NCBI RefSeq assembly: GCF_013377755.1
Contig: NZ_JABXWR010000001.1
Location: forward strand, 507,104-571,103
From: Methanofollis tationis
GTDB lineage: Archaea; Halobacteriota; Methanomicrobia; Methanomicrobiales; Methanofollaceae
Direction of reading: 5' to 3'
Length of the DNA stretch: 64,000 nucleotides
Shown here: piece after piece, positions 17,645-24,634 of the stretch
How positions within the stretch are numbered: the stretch's first letter is position 1
How the letters are laid out: each line of letters opens with the position of its first letter
Made by a program: the position numbers and the translations under genes
The notes under the pieces: model-generated
What the model was told of the DNA's origin: nothing
Databases searched by the model: none
The model's input: only the letters and a program-made list of their open reading frames with translations

Positions 17645-17693
17645 TCCTCACGCTGCCCGCCGGGGGCAGAGCCCCCGGCGGGCAGCGTGGGGA
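17645..17693. repeat. Perfect long GC hairpin (19 bp arms, 3 nt loop)
   Basis: Bases 17649-17667 are the exact reverse complement of 17671-17689, with only AGA between them; allowing one T-G pair, the stem grows to 23 bp (17645-17667 / 17671-17693). It is about 90 nt downstream of the hisB T-tract, not positioned as a terminator. The right arm and the following ggaaggcgggggac resemble the sequence at 49351-49386 (29 of 36 positions the same), so it belongs to a dispersed element. Confidence 0.85.
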
Positions 17694-17974
17694 AGGCGGG
17701 GGACCGGTACGCCCGGATGGAGAGAGAACCTGAACACGGCATGCCGGGGACTGACTGCAGGGAGGGGATCATGTCGGAATCACCCACATGAAACAGCGAA
17801 GAGCCATAGGGTGAGATTTTCTCCAGATCTCCTGAAGGGGATGCCGTTCCGTAGGGTCCCGTCCTCTCTCCGCTCGCCTGAACAGAGTTCCGTGCGCTCA
17901 GCTCAGGCACAAACACATCAAAACAGAATGATCATCAACGATTGTGAGAATGTCGTCTGAGAAAAGAGGTGAGT

Positions 17975-18181
17975 TCAGGCGGACTTTGCCGCGAGTTCTA
18001 CATCCTCTTCCTTGATCGTCTTGCGGCCAGCGTGCTGGGCGAGGCGGTTTGCTTCCTTGGTCAGGTTGGCAATGTACACTTCGGCCTTTGCGACAAGTGC
18101 CGCTGCTGCATCGCTGCCGACTCTCTCTGCACCGTTCTTCTTGGCGATTCTGACAACCGCTGCAATTGGTAAGTCTGCCAT
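17975..18181 (-). CDS. Archaeal histone
   Basis: 68-residue DNA-wrapping protein of the HMf/HTa-free archaeal histone family: one histone fold of three helices, beginning MADLPIAAVVRIAKKNGAER and ending with the family's RKTIKEEDVELAA. The dimer-forming central helix (DAAAALVAKAEVYIANLTKEA) is intact and there is no tail. Single-gene unit with its own palindromic TATA box and GAGGT ribosome binding site (reading on the minus strand, 18189-18193). Expected to be highly expressed. Confidence 0.97.
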   Translation of the reverse strand: MADLPIAAVVRIAKKNGAERVGSDAAAALVAKAEVYIANLTKEANRLAQHAGRKTIKEEDVELAAKSA

Positions 18182-18216
18182 GTCTAATTACCTCTAAAAT
18201 AACACTTTCTCGAAGA

Positions 18217-18228
18217 CTATTTAAATCT
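18217..18228 (-). promoter_or_regulatory. Histone gene promoter (palindromic TATA)
   Basis: ATTTAAAT at 18219-18226 is its own reverse complement and lies about 40 nt upstream of the histone ATG (18181). With a start some 25 nt downstream, the leader is about 15 nt and includes GAGGT, a good ribosome binding site. A purine-rich BRE-like gagaaag precedes it on the minus strand. Confidence 0.65.
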
Positions 18229-18366
18229 TTCTCATTTGCCTCGTCAGAACGGCTCTGGATGCCATATCCAGAAGGGATGCATCGTGCACATGCTGTTTGC
18301 ACCAAGCATCTTCGATAAAAAATTAGATTAATTTTAAAGGGCCTATTTTAAAAAATAAACAATAAT

Positions 18367-19119
18367 TTAAGGGTTTTTCTTTTTGGCCATCGATGCGGCG
18401 AGGAGAGCGGCACCGGTGTAATCTGGCGAGGCGCGCGACGTATCCACAAAGATCCTGTTGATATTGACCACCGGCGCCCCATGCCCCGCCCCCCGACCCA
18501 GGAACGTCAGCGTCCGAAAGATCAGGTTGCCTGAGATGCCATCCGGGGCGATCACCACGCCGCATTCTTTCACGGCGTCCTCGATGAGGATCTCCCGGTG
18601 CTCGGCGTTTCCGAGGTGGGCGGCGAGTTCGGCGTCGGCCATGGAGCGGTCCACCGCCGGGTGCCGCCCCAGGTCGCCGAACCGCCCGCCCGAGAGCACG
18701 GCCACCCGGTCGGAGAGGCCGAACGAGGTGGCAATCGCCCGCCCTTTTTCGATCAGGGCAAGTTTCTCCTGAACGGTCCACCCCTCGTCGACGCCTACCG
18801 GCGCAAGCAGGAAGCGCACGCCGTCGGCAGTCTCCAGCAGGGCGATCCGCTCAAGATGATCGACGCCACAGGCCCTCTTCAGGCATCTGAGGGTCTCGTT
18901 CGCGGGGAGGGTGCCCCGCACTGCCGCATCGATCCTCCCGGCCATCAGATCGGCAATAAGCGCCTCCCACGGGCATTCGCTCTCGCGCTTCTCGACCAGG
19001 GGGTATGCGTCCATCGCCCCGGGGCGGCAGTAGCAGACGATCCGCACCTGCGACCCCGCCCGCTCCACCGTCCGGGCGACCTTATCTGGTTCGCCCCCGG
19101 CGCCGATCCCGACGATCAT
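18367..19119 (-). CDS. mtxX: Methanogenesis marker protein 4 (MtxX)
   Basis: 250 residues. The MtxX/Mmp4 family is found in methanogens and is related in fold to phosphate acetyl/butyryltransferases; a methyltransferase role has been suggested by name but is not established. Here the N-terminal IVGIGAGGEPDKV, the FLLAPVGVDEGWTVQEKL centre and the ISGNLIFRTLTFLGRGAGHGAP stretch (family C-terminal core) are visible. Its ATG overlaps the mmp2 stop codon (ATGA), so the two markers are made together. Confidence 0.88.
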   Translation of the reverse strand: MIVGIGAGGEPDKVARTVERAGSQVRIVCYCRPGAMDAYPLVEKRESECPWEALIADLMAGRIDAAVRGTLPANETLRCLKRACGVDHLERIALLETADGVRFLLAPVGVDEGWTVQEKLALIEKGRAIATSFGLSDRVAVLSGGRFGDLGRHPAVDRSMADAELAAHLGNAEHREILIEDAVKECGVVIAPDGISGNLIFRTLTFLGRGAGHGAPVVNINRIFVDTSRASPDYTGAALLAASMAKKKNP

Positions 19120-20123
19120 ACGATCTTTGCACCGTCGATGATCCGCATGATCCCTTCCTGCCTGAGGTCGAAGACCGAGGTGGTGACCCCGCGATAGGAG
19201 ACCGAGAGCGAGGAAGAGTCGTTCACCTCGCCGATCGCCCGCGCCGTCATGCCGGCCTCCTCGAAGAGGCGGCAGACCTCGGCGGTGTTCTCGTCGCGGC
19301 AGGTGAGGATGAAGCCCATCCCCGGGTACATCCGCACCCAGTGCTCGAAGGTGATCGAGTGGGCCCCGAGATCGGGCCGCGGGATTTTGTCCAGGTCGAT
19401 CGCGGCCCCCTTCTTCGAGACCTCGAGGAGCATGCCCAGGGTGCCGATCACGCCCGGGTTGGAGATATCCTTGCCCGCCGTGACCAGGTGGCGCCGGGCG
19501 AGTTCCTGCATGACACCGATCTGTTTCCTGACGGTCTCGGCTGATTTCATGGTCACCGAGTCCCAGTTCAAGATGCAGGAGGGGTGGACCCGGCCGTCGA
19601 GGTCGACGGCGGCGACGACACGGTCTCCTGCCTCTGCCGTGCTCGAATAGATCACGTCGTCCATCTTCACCGTCCCCAGGATTGCGACATCGATGACTGA
19701 GTAGGGCGTGTCAGGGTGGAGGTGCCCGCCGACGATCGGCACGCAGAACTGCTTAGACGCTGCCTGCATCCCCCGCGTGACCTCGTTTCTGAGGGTGCTG
19801 CTGGTGAAGGAGAGCACGTCGACCATGGCCAGGGGCGTGCCGCCCATCGCCGCGATGTCGTGGACGTTCACGAGCACGGCGCAGTAGCCGGCCCAGAACG
19901 GATCGGCCTCCATCAGTTTGCTCCAGATGCCATCTGCAGCAAGGAGGAGGGCGTTATCGTCCTGCCGGATCACCGCGGCATCCTCGCCGAAAGAGGCGAC
20001 GACATTGGGCTGGTCGTTGATCCTGAGGCACTCGATCAGTTCGCCGATCCCGCGTTTTCTCGTCACCCCCTCGTACTCCCTGACCGATCGCGCGACCGAG
20101 TCCGGGGAACAGTTGTCTACCAC
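19116..20123 (-). CDS. Methanogenesis marker protein 2 (AIR synthase/selenophosphate synthase-like)
   Basis: 335 residues of the PurM/SelD superfamily: FGEDAAVIRQDDNALLLAADG near 45-65 is the ATP/Mg-binding start, followed by AVLVNVHDIAAMGGTPLAMVD and VGGHLHPDTPYSVIDVA. The family is restricted to methanogens and its substrate is unknown; the fold suggests ATP-dependent activation of a carbonyl or amide. The start is GTG at 20123, with ggtgtt upstream; this matches the usual family N-terminus. Directly upstream of mtxX with a 4-nt overlap. Confidence 0.88.
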   Translation of the reverse strand: MVDNCSPDSVARSVREYEGVTRKRGIGELIECLRINDQPNVVASFGEDAAVIRQDDNALLLAADGIWSKLMEADPFWAGYCAVLVNVHDIAAMGGTPLAMVDVLSFTSSTLRNEVTRGMQAASKQFCVPIVGGHLHPDTPYSVIDVAILGTVKMDDVIYSSTAEAGDRVVAAVDLDGRVHPSCILNWDSVTMKSAETVRKQIGVMQELARRHLVTAGKDISNPGVIGTLGMLLEVSKKGAAIDLDKIPRPDLGAHSITFEHWVRMYPGMGFILTCRDENTAEVCRLFEEAGMTARAIGEVNDSSSLSVSYRGVTTSVFDLRQEGIMRIIDGAKIV

Positions 20124-20430
20124 GGTAACACCAACATTCTATCAGCTTGTATGGTGTTTTTTCTCATAAATGATAAGGTATGTGATTGATTGGTGAAAGA
20201 ATCGGTGATCGGTGGTATGGCACAGGCGCCGTTCAGGCCCGGAAGCAGCTCGTTCTCCCGGGGTCTCTCGGGGTGCGCCCTCCCTCTAAAACCCCGTGCG
20301 TTCAACGCTCTCCCGGGCCTCGAACGCCTCTATTGCCCGGTATGCCGGGCGTTCTGGGTCGGTCCCGGACGCCGTTCCCAACCATCAAATAGCATCCTGT
20401 CCTATTGATCATCAGGAGGGAGAGCGGACC
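20124..20430 (+). other. Divergent intergenic region between mmp2 and rfcL
   Basis: 307 nt. The first part is AT-rich and has promoter-like sites for both directions (cataaatga, 20164-20172, on the plus strand). The second part, from about 20215, is GC-rich and highly self-complementary; see the RNA candidate. The rfcL ribosome binding site AGGAGGGA (20413-20420) closes the region. Confidence 0.6.
20225..20375 (+). ncRNA. Candidate structured RNA upstream of rfcL
   Basis: Nested pairing is evident: CGTTCAGGCCCGG (20230-20242) pairs over 13 bp with the 20313-20326 segment (one bulged C at 20321); within its loop CGGGGT (20269-20274) pairs with ACCCCG (20291-20296). After it GCCCGG (20335-20340) and CCGGGC (20345-20350) form a hairpin, which competes with a longer one between 20348-20358 and 20364-20373. 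A plus-strand TATA-like box (20164-20172) would start a transcript near 20195. It could be a stand-alone RNA or the rfcL leader. I could not match it to a known RNA family. Confidence 0.35.
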
Positions 20431-21816
20431 GTGGCGTCGGAATATTTATCACAAAAGATGCAGGACTGGACCGAGAAGTACCGCCCGCAGAGCCTGCAGG
20501 AGATCGTCGGCAACGGCCCGGCCGTCCGGCAGATCTACGAATGGGCGCGGTCCTGGCGGCGGGGCAGTCCGCCCCTCATCTTCTACGGCAAACCCGGCGT
20601 CGGGAAGACCTCGGCCGCCCACGCCCTTGCCCGCGACATGGCATGGGAGATCGTCGAGCTGAACGCCAGCGACCAGCGCACCAAGGCGATCATCGAACGG
20701 GTCGCCGGCACCTCCAGCACCACCACCAGCCTCAGCGGGGCCGAACGCAAACTGATCATCCTGGACGAGGCCGATAACCTCCACGGCACCGCCGACCGCG
20801 GGGGCGCACGGGCGATCATGGAGATCATCAAAAACGCCCGGCAACCCATCGTGCTCATCGCAAACGACATCTACGGCCTCGCGAAGGAGATCAAGGCCCT
20901 CGGCGAACCGGTGCTCTTCAGGGCGATCCAGGCCCGCTCCATGGTGCCGCGCCTGCGTGAGATCTGCAGGGACGAAGGCCTCGCCTGCAGCCCCGAGGCC
21001 CTCACCTCCATCGCCGAGAGCGCCGGCGGGGACATGCGCTCGGCGGTCAATATGCTTTATGCCGCCGCCATCGGCAGAGAAGACGTTGGGGAGGCGGACG
21101 TTCACACCAATCAGAAAGATCTTCGGGCGACGATCTTCGATCTCATCGCGGCGATCTTCTCGGGAAAACCCGATGCCGACCTCATCCGTCTCTCCAGAGC
21201 GGTGGAGGACACCCCGGACACGATCGTCCAGTGGATCGAGGGGAACCTTCACGTGCTCAGGGATCCTGAACGGACCGCCCGCGCCTACGCCGCCGTATCG
21301 CGGGCCGACGAGTGGGTCGGGCTCACCTACCGGCGGCAGTACTATGCCCTCTGGAAATACGCCGGCGCCATGATGACCATCGGGGTCAAGGAGGCCGCCG
21401 GCGGGTCGGGGATCCATGAGCGGATCATGCCCCCGGCCCGCTGGAAGCGGATGGGCGGCGCCCGCAAACAGAAGGCGGTGCGCACCTCGGTGATGCAGAA
21501 ACTCTCCAGAAAACTGGACCTCCCGCAGCACACGATCAGGGAGGAGTACCTCACCCTCATCACCCTTCTCGTCGAGGAGCGCCCCCTCGAATGCGTCAGG
21601 GAGATCGGGCTCGACGCCGACGAGCTGAACTTTTTCCTCCACGATAAAGAGCGGGTCAAAACTGTGATGAAGGCCTTAAAAGACCTCCAGAAGGCGCCGA
21701 AAAAGAAGGAGGAGAAACCGGTGGAGATCGAGGAAGTCCCTCGTGCAGAGGAACCGCCCGTGCGCGAGGAGCGGCAGACCCCCCGGAGCCAGGCGACCCT
21801 TTTCGACTCGTTCTAG
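20431..21816 (+). CDS. rfcL: Replication factor C large subunit
   Basis: Clamp-loader ATPase that, with RFC small subunits, opens and loads PCNA. 461 residues. [18 protein letters not shown] is the RFC N-terminal box; Walker [13 protein letters not shown], Walker [13 protein letters not shown] and the sensor regions follow. After the collar domain comes a charged lysine/glutamate linker and, at the very end, QATLFDSF, a textbook PCNA-interacting (PIP) box. GTG 20431 is taken as start, 10 nt after AGGAGGGA; ATG 20458 is the alternative. Its stop codon overlaps that of the convergent UPF0146 gene. Confidence 0.95.
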   Translation: MASEYLSQKMQDWTEKYRPQSLQEIVGNGPAVRQIYEWARSWRRGSPPLIFYGKPGVGKTSAAHALARDMAWEIVELNASDQRTKAIIERVAGTSSTTTSLSGAERKLIILDEADNLHGTADRGGARAIMEIIKNARQPIVLIANDIYGLAKEIKALGEPVLFRAIQARSMVPRLREICRDEGLACSPEALTSIAESAGGDMRSAVNMLYAAAIGREDVGEADVHTNQKDLRATIFDLIAAIFSGKPDADLIRLSRAVEDTPDTIVQWIEGNLHVLRDPERTARAYAAVSRADEWVGLTYRRQYYALWKYAGAMMTIGVKEAAGGSGIHERIMPPARWKRMGGARKQKAVRTSVMQKLSRKLDLPQHTIREEYLTLITLLVEERPLECVREIGLDADELNFFLHDKERVKTVMKALKDLQKAPKKKEEKPVEIEEVPRAEEPPVREERQTPRSQATLFDSF

Positions 21817-22214
21817 GGTCGATAGTAGCGGTGGAGAACCGGTCCGCAGTCGATGATCTCCCCGCCGTGCTCGTAGATCTCGTTGCCGAGATGGTAGACG
21901 ATGAGATCGCAGCCGATCGCACGCGCCAGATCGATCAGCGGCGGCACCATCTCCACCCCCGGCCTCACCGCATAGACGAGATCGGCGCCCGCATACCAGG
22001 GGAGGTCAGGGGCATAGACGTCGTCCACGCGTGACTCGACGCCGGGAACCTCAGGCGGTTCCCGGATATCGGTCGCCCGCACCCGCAGTCCGGCCCGGGC
22101 GCACAGGGCGGCGGCATCGGCGTTCCTGCCGATCCCGACTTCAACGACGTTATGGTAATGTGCAGCGATATATTCGCCGATCCGGGCCTCAATACGTTTA
22201 TACGCGAACACCAC
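21813..22214 (-). CDS. UPF0146 family protein
   Basis: 133 residues of an archaeal family with a Rossmann, methyltransferase-like core: [20 protein letters not shown] is the nucleotide-binding start and VRATDIREP the following acidic strand, with [17 protein letters not shown] typical of the family. It is shorter than real SAM methyltransferases and the activity is unknown. Start GTG 22214. A plausible minus-strand TATA (ccaaataatc, 22241-22250) lies inside the divergent archaemetzincin gene. Convergent with rfcL, both ending on the same CTAG. Confidence 0.85.
   Translation of the reverse strand: MVFAYKRIEARIGEYIAAHYHNVVEVGIGRNADAAALCARAGLRVRATDIREPPEVPGVESRVDDVYAPDLPWYAGADLVYAVRPGVEMVPPLIDLARAIGCDLIVYHLGNEIYEHGGEIIDCGPVLHRYYRP
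22195..22204 (+). promoter_or_regulatory. TATA box of the archaemetzincin gene
   Basis: cgtttatacg centred 30 nt before ATG 22230 predicts a leaderless transcript. The box lies inside the first codons of the divergent UPF0146 gene, so the two transcription units overlap head to head. Confidence 0.5.
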
Positions 22215-22229
22215 GAAAATCTAGATACA

Positions 22230-22763
22230 ATGGGCGTTACGATTATTTGGGATCATCAGGTCCCGGCCGGTCTGCGTCTCCCGGTAGGGCGACGGATCGA
22301 GACGGTCCTCCGCCTCCCGGTGACGCTTGTTGATGCCGACGTGCTCATCAATGGCTTTCACCCGGAGCGCAACCAGTACGACGCCGCGGCCATCCTCGAA
22401 CGCGTCCTGTTCATGAAGGGCAGGATGGGATGCCAGGGGCCGGCCCTCCTCGTCGTTACCCACGACCTCTATGCCGGCGGCTGCGACTTTGTCTTCGGCC
22501 TCGCCCGTCCCCAGACCGGCTGCGCGGTCATTTCTATCGCCCGCCTCGACAACGCTTTTTACCGCAGGAAAGACGATTTCGACGACCTTGCCGACCGCGC
22601 CGGAAAAGAGGGGGCCCACGAGATCGGACACCTCCTCGGCCTTGAACACTGCACCAATCCCGAATGCGTCATGTTCAAGCCCGCCACGCTCGCCGAGCTC
22701 GACCGGAAGAAACTGACGCTCTGCCCCTCCTGCAGGGCGGCCCTTGCTGCCGTTTTCAGGTGA
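22230..22763 (+). CDS. amzA: Archaemetzincin (AmzA-type zinc metalloprotease)
   Basis: Zinc peptidase of 177 residues with the complete family signature near the C-terminus: HEIGHLLGLEHC supplies three zinc-binding histidines and the catalytic glutamate, then CVM and CPSC provide the additional cysteines of the second zinc site. No signal peptide, so cytoplasmic. Biological substrate unknown. Start ATG 22230 is preferred over an upstream in-frame start at 22152 because it fits the TATA spacing and does not extend deep into the divergent gene. Confidence 0.93.
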   Translation: MGVTIIWDHQVPAGLRLPVGRRIETVLRLPVTLVDADVLINGFHPERNQYDAAAILERVLFMKGRMGCQGPALLVVTHDLYAGGCDFVFGLARPQTGCAVISIARLDNAFYRRKDDFDDLADRAGKEGAHEIGHLLGLEHCTNPECVMFKPATLAELDRKKLTLCPSCRAALAAVFR

Positions 22764-22816
22764 GCGGTTCCGCGAAAAGAGTTACTAAATTCCGGCCTAT
22801 ACTTCTCTGGATTACG

Positions 22817-23179
22817 ATGGGCTATTTCACTTCATTGATACAGAGAAAGTTCAAGGACGTGGCTGGCACCAGGTACGACACCGTCATGAAGGAGTATCGT
22901 GAGTTCCTTCTCACCGAGGAGGAGCGGAAGGTTCCTGAGGTGCGGTCCATCCTGATGCCGCTGGACTATTTTGTGAAAGAGATCCCGCCCGTGCTGTATG
23001 ATACCCTCTCCAGCTATGAGGGGGCCACGGTCTCGCTCGTCTATATCATCGACCTCGAGGTGATCAGGATCGTCGAGGACAGCCTCAACGCCGACACGGT
23101 GGCCGAGTTCAAACGCAAACGCGAGGCGTATGGCGAGGAGATCCTGCGGAAGACGGACAGTGTAACGAATCTTCTGTAA
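22817..23179 (+). CDS. Conserved hypothetical protein, 120 residues
   Basis: Small, acidic/basic mixed soluble protein with no recognised motif. MGYFTSLIQRKFKDVAGTRYD starts it; the middle (EVRSILMPLDYFVKEIPPVLYD) is hydrophobic in patches but not membrane-spanning, and the end is helical and charged. Start chosen at ATG 22817; the longer frame overlaps the archaemetzincin gene. It is 53 nt behind archaemetzincin and its stop lies only 10 nt from the left end of the IS256 element, so its original downstream neighbour has been replaced. Confidence 0.7.
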   Translation: MGYFTSLIQRKFKDVAGTRYDTVMKEYREFLLTEEERKVPEVRSILMPLDYFVKEIPPVLYDTLSSYEGATVSLVYIIDLEVIRIVEDSLNADTVAEFKRKREAYGEEILRKTDSVTNLL

Positions 23180-23188
23180 AAATAATTT

Positions 23189-24381
23189 GGCCCTGAATCC
23201 AACCTAGATTTGCAGAAAGGAGAAACAGGGCCATGGATCCCTTAGCGTTAATCGAAGATTATCTTTCCGATAATGAGAATGGCATGAAGACCCTCATCAC
23301 CTGGTTCCTCAACCAGGTGATGCTGCTCGAAGCCCTCCACCAGGCGGGAGCCGAGCAGTATGAACGAACCGATGCGCGGAAGGCTCACCGAAACGGCTAC
23401 AAGAAGCGATCTCTGAAAACCCGATATGGAGAAACGATCCTCCAGAAACCGCAGTTCCGAGAATTTCCCTTCGAAACACAGGTATTTGGACGCTATTCCC
23501 GGGTTGAGAAGGCTCTTGAGAATGCTATCTTTGAATCCTACCTTCAGGGAGTCTCAACCCGCCGGATCCAGGAGATTGTTGCTCATTTTGGCATCGAACA
23601 ACTCTCTCCTGCTTCAGTATCCAGGATAGCAAAGGACCTCGATGAACAGGTCCATGCATTCCTTCAGAGGCCTATTGAACAGGAGATTCCCTATCTCTTT
23701 GTGGATGCTTCGTACTACAAAGTCAGAGAGGGACCACGGTACATCACCAAAGCTCTTCTGGTGATCGCCGGTGTTCGAATGGATGGCTACCGCGAAATCC
23801 TGGGAGCCAGAATCACTGATTGCGAGAATGAGATGTTCTGGTCGGGATTGTTCGAAGACCTCAAAGAACGAGGATTGGTGGGTGTCAAGATGGTTGTCTC
23901 AGATGGTCATGCCGGGATCCAGAAGGCGGCGGAAGCCACCTTCCTCGGCGCATCGTGGCAGATGTGCTCGGTCCATTGCACCCGGGCGGTTTTAAAGAAT
24001 ATTCCACGGAAACATCAGAAAGAAGTTGCTGAGTCCTTGAAGGAGGCATATGGGGACGAGGAGAGACTGCAGGAGCTTGCAGACGATCTGAACGAACGAG
24101 GATATCGGAAAGCGGCCAATACGATCGAGAGATTCATCCCGGGACTTATGAGTTACACGGCGTTCCCGAAAGAGCACGCAAAGCGGATCCGAACGACGAA
24201 CATGATGGAAAGAGTCAACAAGGAACTGAAACGGAGAACCAAAGTTGTAGGGGCCTTTCCCAATGAAGAGTCACTCCTCAGGCTGGCAGGATCCATCCTG
24301 ATGGACATCAATGAGGAGTGGGTGACCGGCAGAAGATATTTGACGATGGAGGGGGAATGATCAAACAAGGAGACAGGGCTC
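23189..24381 (+). mobile_element. IS256-family insertion sequence
   Basis: About 1.19 kb with one transposase gene, visibly less GC-rich than the surroundings. Probable ends: ggccctgaaTCC at the left (23189-23200) and an imperfect inverse, ggagacagggctc (24369-24381), at the right. No matching target duplication is seen (aataattt to the left, cagacgaa to the right), and the sequence directly behind the right end enters the middle of a stress-protein gene. This suggests that flanking DNA was deleted during or after insertion. Confidence 0.75.
23233..24360 (+). CDS. IS256-family transposase
   Basis: 375-residue DDE transposase. The N-terminal DNA-binding half includes YERTDARKAHRNGYKKRSLKT; the catalytic domain shows LFVDASYYKVREG (first Asp), VVSDGHAGIQKA (second Asp), the WQMCSVHCTRAVLKNIPR segment and the C-terminal NMMERVNKELKRRTKVVGAFP (Glu). 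The frame is intact, so the element may still be active. It starts at ATG 23233, about 45 nt inside the left end. Confidence 0.96.
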   Translation: MDPLALIEDYLSDNENGMKTLITWFLNQVMLLEALHQAGAEQYERTDARKAHRNGYKKRSLKTRYGETILQKPQFREFPFETQVFGRYSRVEKALENAIFESYLQGVSTRRIQEIVAHFGIEQLSPASVSRIAKDLDEQVHAFLQRPIEQEIPYLFVDASYYKVREGPRYITKALLVIAGVRMDGYREILGARITDCENEMFWSGLFEDLKERGLVGVKMVVSDGHAGIQKAAEATFLGASWQMCSVHCTRAVLKNIPRKHQKEVAESLKEAYGDEERLQELADDLNERGYRKAANTIERFIPGLMSYTAFPKEHAKRIRTTNMMERVNKELKRRTKVVGAFPNEESLLRLAGSILMDINEEWVTGRRYLTMEGE

Positions 24382-24626
24382 AGACGAATTACAGAAGATC
24401 TGAAACACTACCGAAGACGACCGCAGAACTCGAAGCGGTCGGTCTCCCGGTGAAGAGCCGGATGTTTTCCGGCAAGAAGTTAGAGAATATTGTCGAGGTC
24501 GCAGAGAGCTATGACCTGATCGCCGTATCGAAGAAATATGCTGCGTCCCTGACCGAGGTCGCAGCGGTCAGCCCGGTCACCCTGAGGCTGGCGCAGACGG
24601 TGGAAAAACCCATCATCATCTACTGA
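24381..24626 (+). pseudogene. Truncated universal stress protein (C-terminal half only)
   Basis: From the right edge of the IS element an in-frame remnant of about 80 codons runs to TGA 24626. ELEAVGLPVKSRMFSG, ENIVEVAESYDLIAVS and VEKPIIIY correspond to the second half of the Usp fold (compare EEIVAEIRENDYSLVVMG and TTPLFIVR in the intact copy at 27332). The nucleotide-binding N-terminal half is missing and does not appear to the left of the IS element. Only 8 nt separate it from the first NhaD/ArsB-type gene, so the intact gene was once the first member of that operon. Any start codon used now would lie inside the IS element. Confidence 0.75.
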
Positions 24627-24634
24627 GGAAAGCA

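Larger units (their letters stand above)
17535..17974 (+). other. Gene-free interval between hisB and histone gene
   Basis: 440 nt without a supportable gene. It holds the hisB T-tract, the long perfect hairpin and, near the end, the downstream side of the minus-strand histone gene. Short minus-strand frames here are arginine-rich shadows without conserved features. Confidence 0.6.

Noticed and set aside
20231-20250. Resemblance to the signal-recognition-particle RNA apical loop (ttcaggcccggaagcagc)
   Set aside because: Three to four bases needed to close the conserved tetraloop stem are missing, the rest of the archaeal SRP RNA is not present, and this segment pairs instead with 20313-20326.
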